Below are positions 1-6,249 of a DNA stretch of 11,383 nucleotides, in pieces. A program made the translations under genes and the position numbers. How positions within the stretch are numbered: position 1 is the first letter of the stretch; each line of letters opens with the position of its first letter. The DNA is from Oscillospiraceae bacterium. Its GTDB lineage: Bacteria > Bacillota > Clostridia > Christensenellales > Aristaeellaceae. Location of the stretch: NCBI GenBank assembly GCA_031266295.1, contig JAISBH010000104.1, positions 1 through 11,383 on the forward strand. The letters run 5' to 3'. The notes beneath the pieces were generated by a model. That model did no database searches. It was given only the letters and a program-made list of their open reading frames with translations, and was not told where the DNA came from.

Positions 1-342
1 GTCGGCGCGTTCCATGAGGACGAAGCGTTCCATATCGATGACGCAGCCGCCAAGGCGTATGATGGATTATTCCCACATAAAGAACCGGCGGATATGATCC
101 CGATCAGCGTCCTGCTGGACTGTCTCAAGGCGGCGCCGCGAAGCGCGTTCGAGAGCCGCGACATAAAACATCTGGCGCGGCTGAACGGCCTGAGCGGGCG
201 CGAAATGGCGGGATGGGACGGAATGGACGATCGGGCGATGGAAACGGTCAACCGCACGCTCGCCGAATATGGGTACGCGGTAAAATTGCTGCCATCCTCG
301 CCCGTTCTCCAATCGAAGGAAATCTGGAGGATACAAACGTGA
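1..342 (+). CDS. 3' end of an unrecognised protein (partial)
   Basis: Frame 1 is open from the first base to a TGA at 340-342 and gives 113 residues, so the true start lies outside the window. The visible part is hydrophilic and acidic, rich in D, E, A and M (for example the stretch GWDGMDDRAMETVNRTL), with no signal peptide, membrane segment or motif I recognise. The end (SKEIWRIQT) is followed without a gap by a possible GTG start: TGA overlaps it as GTGA at 339-342, with GGAGG at 326-330, as in a tightly packed operon. The gene converges on rplL. No function can be assigned. Reading-frame confidence is moderate, because the codon composition looks coding but the family is unknown. Confidence 0.6.
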   Translation, partial: VGAFHEDEAFHIDDAAAKAYDGLFPHKEPADMIPISVLLDCLKAAPRSAFESRDIKHLARLNGLSGREMAGWDGMDDRAMETVNRTLAEYGYAVKLLPSSPVLQSKEIWRIQT

Positions 343-469
343 GTCGACTATGAACTCACGAAAGCGGAATGGGAGAGAGGCAACGCAAAGCGGGCGCATA
401 TTCTGCCGATCCTGATCCGCTTAGCACTAACAGCGGCTATCCGCAGAATCCCGAAGGAATGCTGCGGAT
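339..469 (+). pseudogene. Possible decayed start of a following gene
   Basis: GGAGG (326-330) sits 8 bases before a GTG at 339-341 that overlaps the previous stop, the usual layout of a translationally coupled gene. The GTG frame stops after four codons. A different frame, from 343, reads protein-like (VDYELTKAEWERGNAKR, then a hydrophobic run around LPILIRLAL) until about 430, where a palindromic repeat begins. It then ends at TAG 467-469. This suggests a small gene frameshifted near its start and cut off by the repeat. The protein is not recognised. The fragment is short and could be chance. Confidence 0.3.
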
Positions 470-489
470 AGCCGCTGCGATCTTTTTCG
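431..489 (+). terminator. Probable intrinsic terminator between convergent genes
   Basis: The 16-bp GC-rich stem at 431-477 is followed on the + strand by CGATCTTTTTC, a usable though slightly displaced U-tract. This would stop transcription from the + strand gene before it runs into rplL. On the minus strand the same stem follows the rplL stop at 518 but lacks a clear U-tract, so its use for rplJL is less certain. The stem belongs to a repeat element and may have been co-opted. Confidence 0.45.
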
Positions 490-498
490 AACAGGCTC
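431..498. repeat. Palindromic repeat element with a TA-flanked half inverted repeat
   Basis: The element has a perfect 16-bp stem (431-446 with 462-477, arm CAGCGGCTATCCGCAG) and a 15-base loop. It is followed on the + strand by TTTTTCGAACAGGCTC and a TA at 499-500. Read from the minus strand the end is TA-GAGCCTGTTCGAAAAA then CGCAG. That closely matches the ends of the insertion at 10139-10214 (TA-GGGCCTGTTCGAAAAA then CGCAG). The opposite terminal repeat is missing, so the copy looks truncated at its left side. The loop and right arm (minus strand CCTTCGGGATTCTGCGGAT) resemble the core of the 63-bp repeats at 5731 and 6178. It appears to be a non-autonomous mobile repeat; no transposase is nearby. 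Confidence 0.6.
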
Positions 499-517
499 TA
501 ACTTAACAAAACCTAAC

Positions 518-889
518 TTACTTAATCTCGACGGAAGCGCCGACTTCGACGAACTTCGCCTTGATCTTTTCGGCCTCGTCCTTCGGGATGCCTTCCTTAA
601 TCGGCTTGGGCGCGGACTCAACCAGATCCTTCGCTTCCTTCAAGCCCAGGCCGGACACGACTTCGCGCACAACCTTGATAACCTTGATCTTCTCGGAGCC
701 GGCGTCCTTGAGGATTACGTCGAACTCAGTCTTCTCTTCAACAGGTTCGGCTGCGGCTGCGACGGGAGCTGCGGCTGCGACGGGGGCTGCGGCGGATACG
801 CCGAACTTGGTCTCAAGGGCCTTCACCAGATCGGCCAGCTCGAGTACGGTCATTGATTCAATGGCGGAAATGAGTTCATCGCGGGTCAT
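518..889 (-). CDS. rplL: 50S ribosomal protein L7/L12
   Basis: 123-residue ribosomal stalk protein that recruits and activates translation GTPases (EF-Tu, EF-G) on the large subunit and binds L10 as dimers. The N-terminal dimerisation domain is residues 1-30 (MTRDELISAIESMTVLELAD), the Ala/Pro hinge about 31-52, and the C-terminal factor-binding domain 53-123, with the family signature EKIKVIKVVREV and GLGLKEAKDLVE. The length is normal. The frame is open nine codons further upstream, but the ATG at 889 is preceded by AAGGAGGA at the right distance and gives the canonical N-terminus. It lies 66 bp behind rplJ. That spacer holds a 12-bp palindrome, GCGCAATTGCGC (911-922). No rpoB follows; the next gene downstream is on the other strand. 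Confidence 0.98.
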   Translation of the reverse strand: MTRDELISAIESMTVLELADLVKALETKFGVSAAAPVAAAAPVAAAAEPVEEKTEFDVILKDAGSEKIKVIKVVREVVSGLGLKEAKDLVESAPKPIKEGIPKDEAEKIKAKFVEVGASVEIK

Positions 890-955
890 GCGGCTTTCCT
901 CCTTAATGTCGCGCAATTGCGCTGTTATGTTTGATAGTTGCAGGCGGTTTGAGGG

Positions 956-1525
956 TTACTCTCCGGCCTTCTGCTTGCGGACGGCCTCGAGCGCGTAAAC
1001 GACCGAGCGCAGTATCGCGCTGAGCGTTCCGACAAAATTGGTGATAGGCGCGTTCAGGCTGCCCATCATGCGCGCGATCAGCACTTCCTTCGGCGGAAGT
1101 TCGGATAGCGCCTTGATCCCTTCAGGGCCGAATGCGCTGCCGTCGACATAGCCGCCCTTGGCCTTCAGGTGTTCGTTTTTTGTCTTGGCGACGTAATCGG
1201 TCAGCACCTTCGCGGGGGATACGGGGTCCTTCACGCCGAACGCGAACGCAGACGGCCCGGTCAGATACCCATCCAGCCCCTTGATGCCCAGTTCGTCAAC
1301 GGCGCGCTGAACCAGCTTGTTCTTCAGAACCACATAGTCCACGCCCGCAGCGCGGTAGAGCTTGCGCAATTCAGTGACCTGCGCGACATTCACGCCGCGA
1401 TAATCAACCAGTACCACGCTTTGCGCGTTCTGGAACCGCTGCTTGATATCGGCGACGGTCTCCTGCTTGGCCAAACGGTTCTTGCTTAGCTTGGCTTTAT
1501 AGTTGAGAACGGTTTCGCTGCCCAT
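956..1525 (-). CDS. rplJ: 50S ribosomal protein L10
   Basis: 189-residue L10 (uL10), which anchors L7/L12 dimers to 23S rRNA and, in known systems, represses its own operon by binding the leader mRNA. Recognisable blocks are KQRFQNAQSVVLVDYRGV (RNA-binding domain start), LRKLYRAAGVDYVVLKNKL and the C-terminal L7/L12-binding helix ending LEAVRKQKAGE. The ORF extends 29 codons upstream, but the ATG at 1525 has GGAGGA just before it and gives MGSETVLNYKAKLSKNRL, a modest N-terminal extension relative to many L10 proteins. It is co-transcribed with rplL. The promoter, leader and attenuator lie at 1775-1564. The upstream neighbour is an accessory gene, not rplA. Confidence 0.98.
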   Translation of the reverse strand: MGSETVLNYKAKLSKNRLAKQETVADIKQRFQNAQSVVLVDYRGVNVAQVTELRKLYRAAGVDYVVLKNKLVQRAVDELGIKGLDGYLTGPSAFAFGVKDPVSPAKVLTDYVAKTKNEHLKAKGGYVDGSAFGPEGIKALSELPPKEVLIARMMGSLNAPITNFVGTLSAILRSVVYALEAVRKQKAGE

Positions 1526-1563
1526 GGATTTCCTCCTTCCATTAAATATAAGGATAATCACAT

Positions 1564-1596
1564 GAAAAAACCCTTGCGCTCTGCGGCGCAAGGGTT
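1564..1596 (-). terminator. Intrinsic terminator/attenuator in the rplJ leader
   Basis: On the minus strand an 11-bp perfect stem (AACCCTTGCGC with GCGCAAGGGTT, 1586-1596 with 1569-1579, loop of 6) runs straight into TTTTTTC. It lies about 40 bases before the rplJ start and after the L10-binding leader. This placement is known from Firmicutes L10 leaders, where L10(L12)4 binding is thought to favour termination. The structure is read directly from the sequence; regulation is inferred from the family. Confidence 0.85.
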
Positions 1597-1599
1597 CAA

Positions 1600-1739
1600 C
1601 AATCAAAGGCACGGCAACGCCGTCACTCGATCGATATCCCTAGCGCCTCGGCGGGCAGCGCGTGATTCATCGGGTCGCTCCCGAGGATCCATCACGCCAT
1701 TAAGCGACTGCGCCCGCTGTCTTAGGCACGGTTTTCCCA
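1600..1739 (-). promoter_or_regulatory. L10 leader (autoregulatory r-protein leader RNA)
   Basis: Minus-strand RNA contains GTGCCTAAGACAGCGGGCG (1729-1711), which pairs with GCTGCCCGCCGAGGCGC (1659-1643). This gives a two-part helix with the AAGACAG and CGAGG internal-loop elements typical of the leader bound by L10. A second helix between them uses GCGTGAT and ATCACGC. The position between promoter and rplJ, followed by a terminator, supports the call. A covariance search with the Rfam L10_leader model would settle it. Confidence 0.75.
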
Positions 1740-1745
1740 ACGGAT

Positions 1746-1775
1746 ATAATATCACATGGGGATGGACGGCGTCAA
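1746..1775 (-). promoter_or_regulatory. Housekeeping sigma promoter of rplJ-rplL
   Basis: TTGACG (1775-1770) and TATTAT (1751-1746) are separated by 18 bases on the minus strand, close to the vegetative consensus. The predicted start near 1739 begins the L10 leader. It lies just past the end of the accessory gene that stops at 1810, so ribosomal expression is independent of it. Confidence 0.75.
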
Positions 1776-1783
1776 GGGAAATT

Positions 1784-1830
1784 TTCAGGATGAGATTATG
1801 TCGACATAATCATACCATTCTCATCCTGAA
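1784..1830. repeat. Nested inverted repeat at the junction of accessory gene and rplJ promoter
   Basis: Outer arms TTCAGGATGAGA (1784-1795) and TCTCATCCTGAA (1819-1830) are perfectly complementary. The space between holds a 16-bp perfect palindrome, ATTATGTCGACATAAT (1795-1810). It overlaps the last codons and stop of the minus-strand gene ending at 1810 and ends 9 bases before the rplJ -35 box. It could fold in RNA as a terminator for the accessory gene, but no strong U-tract follows. A DNA-binding site is the alternative. Confidence 0.5.
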
Positions 1831-2571
1831 TGCAGCCAGTGTATTCTCAATCCCATTATCGGCCAGCACCTGCCGTCCAGCCGCTGTCAGATACCCTTTT
1901 GAAAGCGCGCCGACCGGAGGATAATCTATCGCCGCGTGGTCGGTATAGTCCCAGTCAAGATAATACGTCTCATCCCGCTGCAAGGAAACGCGCCGGGCAG
2001 CCTCGGCCTCCCACCTCCAGGGGTTGTCAAGCGGCCGAATCGAACGCCGCAGCACACCCTTGCGCCATACCGCAGCATGGGTGGTCACGCGCTGTTCCGC
2101 GCCTTCCGCCGCCATGCGGAACGGCGGGTATGGCGATTCCACGCTGTCGGCCAGGGGAAAGGGCTTCACCACGAAACAGCCTATGGCTGGATCAGCATCC
2201 ATCCAATCCAGGCATTGGGTCAACATGGCCTGATCCACCGGCTTGCTGATGAAGAAATCGTCCAGCATGAATAGAACATATTCAGTATCGATATTATCCA
2301 GCATATTCATCGTTAGCAGCCCCCAAGGGATGCTCGCGAGCGGGTCACAGTTTCTCGGGCAGCGCACGTCTTGAACAGTCGCCTTGAGCGCATTGTCATA
2401 AGGTTTAACGAATAGTTTGTCGAGCGGCTTGCTTTCGGCGCCCAACACGACTGGGTAAGGGCAGTCAGGCCAGTATTTCCCGAATAATATGAAGAACGGC
2501 CTCCATAAATCGGAGTATTTGTCGCAGCTGGATATATAGACCGTGCAGCGGTCGTTGGTAACGATGGCCAT
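1810..2571 (-). CDS. Putative glycosyltransferase-like protein, array family copy 1
   Basis: 253 residues, first of seven paralogs in this window. The shared core is DRCTVYISSCDKYSDLW (7-23), then KYWPDCPYPVVL (32-43), the central LDDF motif with Asp104-Asp105 inside YVLFMLDDFFISKPVD, the HAAVWRKGVLRRS block (165-177), and a C-terminal DNGIENTLAAF. There is no signal peptide or membrane helix. The acidic pair after a hydrophobic strand resembles the metal/sugar-nucleotide site of GT-A glycosyltransferases, so that function is inferred, not shown. This copy diverges most between residues 47 and 90. A TTG lies in frame at 2589, but the ATG at 2571 has GAAGGAT 10 bases ahead and matches the start layout of the other copies. 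It stands apart from the rest of the array, split off by the plus-strand ligase unit. Confidence 0.9.
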   Translation of the reverse strand: MAIVTNDRCTVYISSCDKYSDLWRPFFILFGKYWPDCPYPVVLGAESKPLDKLFVKPYDNALKATVQDVRCPRNCDPLASIPWGLLTMNMLDNIDTEYVLFMLDDFFISKPVDQAMLTQCLDWMDADPAIGCFVVKPFPLADSVESPYPPFRMAAEGAEQRVTTHAAVWRKGVLRRSIRPLDNPWRWEAEAARRVSLQRDETYYLDWDYTDHAAIDYPPVGALSKGYLTAAGRQVLADNGIENTLAAFRMRMV

Positions 2572-2589
2572 TCGGATCACATCCTTCAA

Positions 2590-2767
2590 TTCTACGTCGA
2601 CCGAATTAACATTGCCTGCTGTCTACATATGCGACCGCGCCGGCTTGCGGAACTTGTCAGGCGCGCAAGGTCTGTCCCAGTGACCGCGAGCATATAATCA
2701 GACAGACGCTTTTAGTTTTTAAAGTCGATTTATAATAGAACCGTCCGGCAAAAGGAGGCGCCGCCAC
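2590..2767. promoter_or_regulatory. Divergent intergenic region; promoter for the ligase gene at 2731-2736
   Basis: TATAAT at 2731-2736 on the + strand gives a predicted start near 2743 and a leader of about 25 bases containing AAAGGAGG (2751-2758). The -35 region is weak (GCTTTT around 2708-2713 at 17-base spacing). For the minus-strand gene I see no convincing promoter, only AT-rich patches such as 2690-2698. No other structure was seen. Confidence 0.5.
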
Positions 2768-4459
2768 ATGGATGTAATGGAGAACGTCGTTCAACTGATA
2801 CGTAAGATCGCGCCTGCCGCAGCCGAGATCGGCGAGCAAACCAATATGTTCACCGACCTAGGGCTGGATTCGCTGACATACATGGTGCTGCTGCGCGGTA
2901 TAGAGGAGGAGTATGGCTTCGAGTTCTCTATAATCGAGATGGAGCCGTGCCTGGTAGTGGGAACACTCGTTGAGACGGTGAAACAGAGACTGCGGCTAAG
3001 GGGCGGCATGATTAGGAACGCGCTGCTTAACCGCGATATCTGGGGCAAGACGGCGATATTCGACGGCGACGCCGACGTTACATACGGCGAGATCGCGCGG
3101 AAAGCGATGGCCGTCCGAGCGGCGCTGAATGCCCGGACCGGCGCGCATGTCGCTGTGCTGCTGCCCAACGGCGTGGATTTTATCGCGGCATTGCATGGGA
3201 TAATGATAGCGGGGCGGACCGCGTTCCCGTTAAGCGCGACGCTGACCCGCCGCGAGGTTGAATCCATGCTCGAGCAAGGCGACGCTTCGACCGTTATAAC
3301 CTGCAAGGGCTTCACGCCGCTGTTTGACCAAATGGACAGCCGCCCCGATATAATCTATATGGACGACGTTTCCCCGATCGACGACGGCGACGAACCCGCG
3401 CCGGTCGAAACCGATCCCGATCCCGATTCGCCGCTGATACTGCTGGCCACATCGGGCACGACTGGTAAGGCTAAGATTGTCATGCTGTCTGAACGCAACA
3501 TTGCCAGCTGTGTATCCGATTATCTGGACATAACCAATCTTGACGCGCTTGGCGTCGATATACGATACGTATTGAGCCTGCCGTTCTCGTCGGCGTACGG
3601 CATATTCATATTGAGCGTCATTGCTCATAAGGGGTTCGCAATCGCCATGACGGCCGAACCGTTCACGCTGGACGCGTTCTACCGCGCGGTCGAGCGGTAC
3701 AGAATCATGAACTACCATGGCGGCGCGATGGCCGTCACGCTGATGGCGGAGAATATCGGACGGCCTATCCCTTACGATATCAGCTCGCTGCGGTACTGCT
3801 CGTTCGGCGGAAGCGGCGTGACCAGGGAGACGCTGGTCAGGCTGACGCGCGCGTTTGACGGCGTGGAGTTTTGGATGGGGTATGGATTGACCGAGGCAGG
3901 TCCGGTGATAACCCAGGCCAGGAAGCCTATGCCGGAGGATAAGTTAGGCTCGGCGGGAATCGCAGGAAAGCACGTCACGCTGATGATAGAATCGGACGGC
4001 GTCAAGACCCAAGCCCCGTTTGTGCGCGGCGAGGTGGTTGTCAAAGGCCCGAACGTCATGCTGGGCTACTACAAAAACGAGGCCGAGACCGCACGGATGA
4101 TCCGGGACGGTTGGCTGCATACCGGGGACATTGGCTATCTGGACGATAGCGGTTATCTTTATCTGTGCGGCCGTATGAGGAATATCATCCTGTCCAGGGG
4201 GTTCACGGTCTATCCCGAAGAGGTTGAGGAGTGCGTCATGTCCAGCGGACTGGCGGAGTCCTGCGTCGTGTATGGGCGGCCTGATAATTTCGGCAGCGAA
4301 CAGGTATGCGCCGACGTTGTGCCAAAGGATCCGGTTACGTCCGTTGAGGATGTTATGGTCTGGTGCGCAAGCCGTCTTGCGGATTACAAGCAGCCCCGAT
4401 ATGTGAGGATGACCGATACTGTCGTTAAGACAGCCACCGGGAAGATTGCGCGCGTGTGA
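2768..4459 (+). CDS. Acyl carrier domain fused to an AMP-forming acyl/amino acid ligase
   Basis: 563 residues. Residues 1-77 form an acyl/peptidyl carrier domain with the phosphopantetheine site LGLDSL (Ser35). Residues about 83-563 form an ANL-superfamily adenylating enzyme: P-loop-like LLATSGTTGKAK (225-236), GYGLTEAG (371-378), GWLHTGDIGYLDD (448-460), GRMRNIILSRG (468-478) followed by YPEEVEE, and the C-terminal catalytic lysine in TGKIARV (Lys559). The protein stops right after this motif. It should activate a carboxylate as acyl-AMP and load it on a carrier thiol, plausibly its own. The carrier-first order is less usual than ligase-carrier. The substrate cannot be read from the sequence. 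The start ATG follows AAAGGAGG by 9 bases. The next gene starts within 10 bases, so the two are one operon. Confidence 0.93.
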   Translation: MDVMENVVQLIRKIAPAAAEIGEQTNMFTDLGLDSLTYMVLLRGIEEEYGFEFSIIEMEPCLVVGTLVETVKQRLRLRGGMIRNALLNRDIWGKTAIFDGDADVTYGEIARKAMAVRAALNARTGAHVAVLLPNGVDFIAALHGIMIAGRTAFPLSATLTRREVESMLEQGDASTVITCKGFTPLFDQMDSRPDIIYMDDVSPIDDGDEPAPVETDPDPDSPLILLATSGTTGKAKIVMLSERNIASCVSDYLDITNLDALGVDIRYVLSLPFSSAYGIFILSVIAHKGFAIAMTAEPFTLDAFYRAVERYRIMNYHGGAMAVTLMAENIGRPIPYDISSLRYCSFGGSGVTRETLVRLTRAFDGVEFWMGYGLTEAGPVITQARKPMPEDKLGSAGIAGKHVTLMIESDGVKTQAPFVRGEVVVKGPNVMLGYYKNEAETARMIRDGWLHTGDIGYLDDSGYLYLCGRMRNIILSRGFTVYPEEVEECVMSSGLAESCVVYGRPDNFGSEQVCADVVPKDPVTSVEDVMVWCASRLADYKQPRYVRMTDTVVKTATGKIARV

Positions 4460-4468
4460 GGCTGGTTG

Positions 4469-5332
4469 ATGAACATTATTCACTTCAGGGGGCTGAACTG
4501 TTATTCAAACAGCCTTGTCAGCGTCGCGGATTCGTTTGGGATTGATTACACACTGGCGTTCGGCAATCTGTGGTCGGAGATGGATTTAAGGTATGATCAG
4601 TTCAGGGAAAAGTATTTATCACCATATCTGCTAGGCAACCTGAACGCGCTGGGCTGCTCTCTTACAATATTGCCCAGCGAGACGTCGGGTGATATCGAGG
4701 ACAGCCTATCGGGACTGAATAACGGCGATTGCGTGATTATCGGTATGGATCGCAGGCTTGTACCATGGAATCCATTCTTTGGGGGGATCAGCGGCCCGCA
4801 TTACTTCGTCGCCGAGTATGCCGCCGACGATTCTATACCGTGCTTTGATCCCACATTTAACGTGCGCAATGAAAAACTGCGGCGCGATTACATAATCAAA
4901 CGCGCGAGCCGAATCAGCGTGCTGAAACCGCGCGCGCCGGAGCCGTGGCTGCCAGATGATATGGCCGAGCTACGGACTGTTGCGGAAGGCTGCGGTGAGC
5001 GGCTGCGGCGCGTGACGGAATGGATTGAGCGCTGCAGGTCGGGCGGAGGCAATGAGGCGGAACAATTCGCCAAGTATGTCGAGGCGTTGATCAACAACCG
5101 CAGCCTGTATCGCCGATACTTGGACAAACGCGCGCCTGAGCTTCTAGACGCGCTGGGTGTGTTCAACGACAGTCTGTTCAGGCGCTGGAGCGCGGTGAAG
5201 CATGGGTTGGTTAAGGCTTCGATTGCCCGGGAGAGCGCGCGGCGGAGCGGCAGACTGATGGATGAGATAGGGACTTTCGCGACCGAATTGATTAACAGCG
5301 AGTCGAACGCGGCGAAGGGGGTTGTTGGATGA
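4469..5332 (+). CDS. BtrH-like cysteine acyltransferase candidate
   Basis: 287 residues. The N-terminal half has the layout of the BtrH N-terminal-like and C39-like cysteine folds: FRGLNCYSNSL with Cys11, then GMDRRLVPWNPFF, then GPHYFVAEY with His111 and CFDPTF with Asp127, a likely Cys-His-Asp triad. The C-terminal half is charged and probably helical, with no motif I recognise. In butirosin biosynthesis BtrH transfers an acyl group from a carrier protein to the aminoglycoside. Pairing with a carrier-ligase gene, separated by only 9 bases, fits the same logic, with an unknown acceptor. TTG at 4466 is in frame, but ATG 4469 has GAGG 7 bases upstream. A cysteine peptidase is the main alternative. 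It converges on the next gene with only 20 bases between. Confidence 0.7.
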   Translation: MNIIHFRGLNCYSNSLVSVADSFGIDYTLAFGNLWSEMDLRYDQFREKYLSPYLLGNLNALGCSLTILPSETSGDIEDSLSGLNNGDCVIIGMDRRLVPWNPFFGGISGPHYFVAEYAADDSIPCFDPTFNVRNEKLRRDYIIKRASRISVLKPRAPEPWLPDDMAELRTVAEGCGERLRRVTEWIERCRSGGGNEAEQFAKYVEALINNRSLYRRYLDKRAPELLDALGVFNDSLFRRWSAVKHGLVKASIARESARRSGRLMDEIGTFATELINSESNAAKGVVG

Positions 5333-5352
5333 GGGGCGTGGAGCGCGTCTCG

Positions 5353-6249
5353 TTAACACGTCGACTCCTCAACCTTTTCCCCCTCTTTCTCCTTGACGGG
5401 GTAACGCGTCTTTTCCAAAACGCCTCGCTTGTTGAAGTTCATCTCTATTCCGTTGTCGCGAAGGGCTTCGACGCCTTCGACCTGCCAGACGTGATGGTAT
5501 AGGGCGCCGCTGCGCGGGTATGTCATAGGGCTTACGTGGGATGAGTACATCTGTTCCTTCCAATGTTTGCTGCGTTTTGTGCCCCAGTTTTCCCATGTCC
5601 AGGCGCTTTCGGTGGGGAGCATGGATTGGATCAGCGACTGACGCCGCCATATTGCGGCCTGGGCGTTGACGCGCCACGCTTTTGTCTTGGGCGTAGGATG
5701 ATATACCAGATCCATTTGAGCGTCGTCTATATTGGTAAGAATCCCTTCGGGATTCTGCAGATCCGCGCCCGCTGCGCACTGCGCGCTGCCATTGGGCGGA
5801 TCGATGCCGTTCCTGGCCCATTGGAACTTGCACGCCTTGGGGTCGGCCTCTATCCAGTCCAGCGTCTTGGTAATGAACGCCTGGTTGACGGGCTTGATCA
5901 GTAAGAAGTCTTCGAGCATGAATAGCACGAACGGGCTTGGAATGGCGCTTAATGTCCTTGAGTTTAGTTCGCCCCAGGCGACTCTTTGCTTCATAGTAAA
6001 GAATCTCGGACAGCTTATATCAAGCCCCGGGAAACTGAACGTCCGCGTCTCGGACGCCAGCACTATTCGGTACGGGCAGTCCGGCCAGTATTTTACCAGC
6101 AGCGTGAAAAATGGCTCCCACAGGTCGGAATACGCGTCGCAGCTTGACACATACAAAACGCAGCGGTCGTCCAGTGTATTGGTAAGAATCCCTTCGGGAT
6201 TCTGCAGATCCGCGCCCGCTTCGCGCTGCGCGCTGCCGTTTCCTTGCAT
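5353..6249 (-). CDS. Array family copy 2, carrying two in-frame 63-bp repeat insertions
   Basis: 298 residues. The family core is intact: RCVLYVSSCDAYSDLWEPFF (29-48), KYWPDCPY (53-60), WGELNSRTL (92-100), FMLEDFLLIKPVN with Glu113-Asp114, AQAAIWRRQ (196-204) and RDNGIEMNF (264-272). Two extra 21-residue blocks, both NGSAQ...AGADLQNPEGILTN, lie at residues 4-24 and 153-173. The first is between the start and the conserved N-terminus. The second is in the variable loop after FQW where other copies read PPGKYAPYG. Removing them restores the normal family length. The C-terminal tail is charged (VKEKEGEKVEE). ATG 6249 has GAGGTGG upstream. The putative glycosyltransferase role is inferred from the family only. 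Last gene of the minus-strand array. Confidence 0.92.
   Translation of the reverse strand: MQGNGSAQREAGADLQNPEGILTNTLDDRCVLYVSSCDAYSDLWEPFFTLLVKYWPDCPYRIVLASETRTFSFPGLDISCPRFFTMKQRVAWGELNSRTLSAIPSPFVLFMLEDFLLIKPVNQAFITKTLDWIEADPKACKFQWARNGIDPPNGSAQCAAGADLQNPEGILTNIDDAQMDLVYHPTPKTKAWRVNAQAAIWRRQSLIQSMLPTESAWTWENWGTKRSKHWKEQMYSSHVSPMTYPRSGALYHHVWQVEGVEALRDNGIEMNFNKRGVLEKTRYPVKEKEGEKVEESTC
5731..5793 (-). repeat. In-frame 63-bp interspersed repeat, copy A
   Basis: Encodes residues 153-173 of the surrounding gene (NGSAQ to ILTN). It matches 6178-6240 with three base differences, including an unbroken run of 43 identical bases at 5731-5773. It holds a perfect hairpin, GAATCCC-TTC-GGGATTC, at about 5739-5755. 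Both copies have the same orientation and reading frame. The behaviour recalls protein-invading palindromic elements such as the Rickettsia palindromic element, but no homology to those is claimed. Confidence 0.85.
6178..6240 (-). repeat. In-frame 63-bp interspersed repeat, copy B
   Basis: Encodes residues 4-24 of the same gene, between the first three codons and the conserved family N-terminus. Same hairpin and nearly the same bases as 5731-5793; the differences fall near the end encoding NGSAQ..A and change CAA to REA at peptide positions 6-8. In all other paralogs only 6-8 residues precede the core, so this block is an addition. Confidence 0.85.

Noticed and set aside
340..342. TGA read through as selenocysteine, since the same frame stays open for 42 more codons
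   Set aside because: No SECIS-like hairpin directly after the TGA, and the visible overlap with a GTG start explains the site better. The downstream codons do not continue the first protein in character.
561..998. 145-codon + strand open frame opposite rplL
   Set aside because: Antisense shadow of the Ala-rich L7/L12 gene; its Ala/Ser-rich translation mirrors the hinge codons.
2791..3718. Long minus-strand frames opposite the carrier-ligase gene
   Set aside because: The + strand reading contains all motifs of a carrier domain and AMP ligase in order; the opposite frames have none and no start signals.
5731..6240. The two 63-bp repeats considered as part of a CRISPR array
   Set aside because: Only two units, over 380 bases apart, both coding and in frame, with no regular spacers or cas genes.
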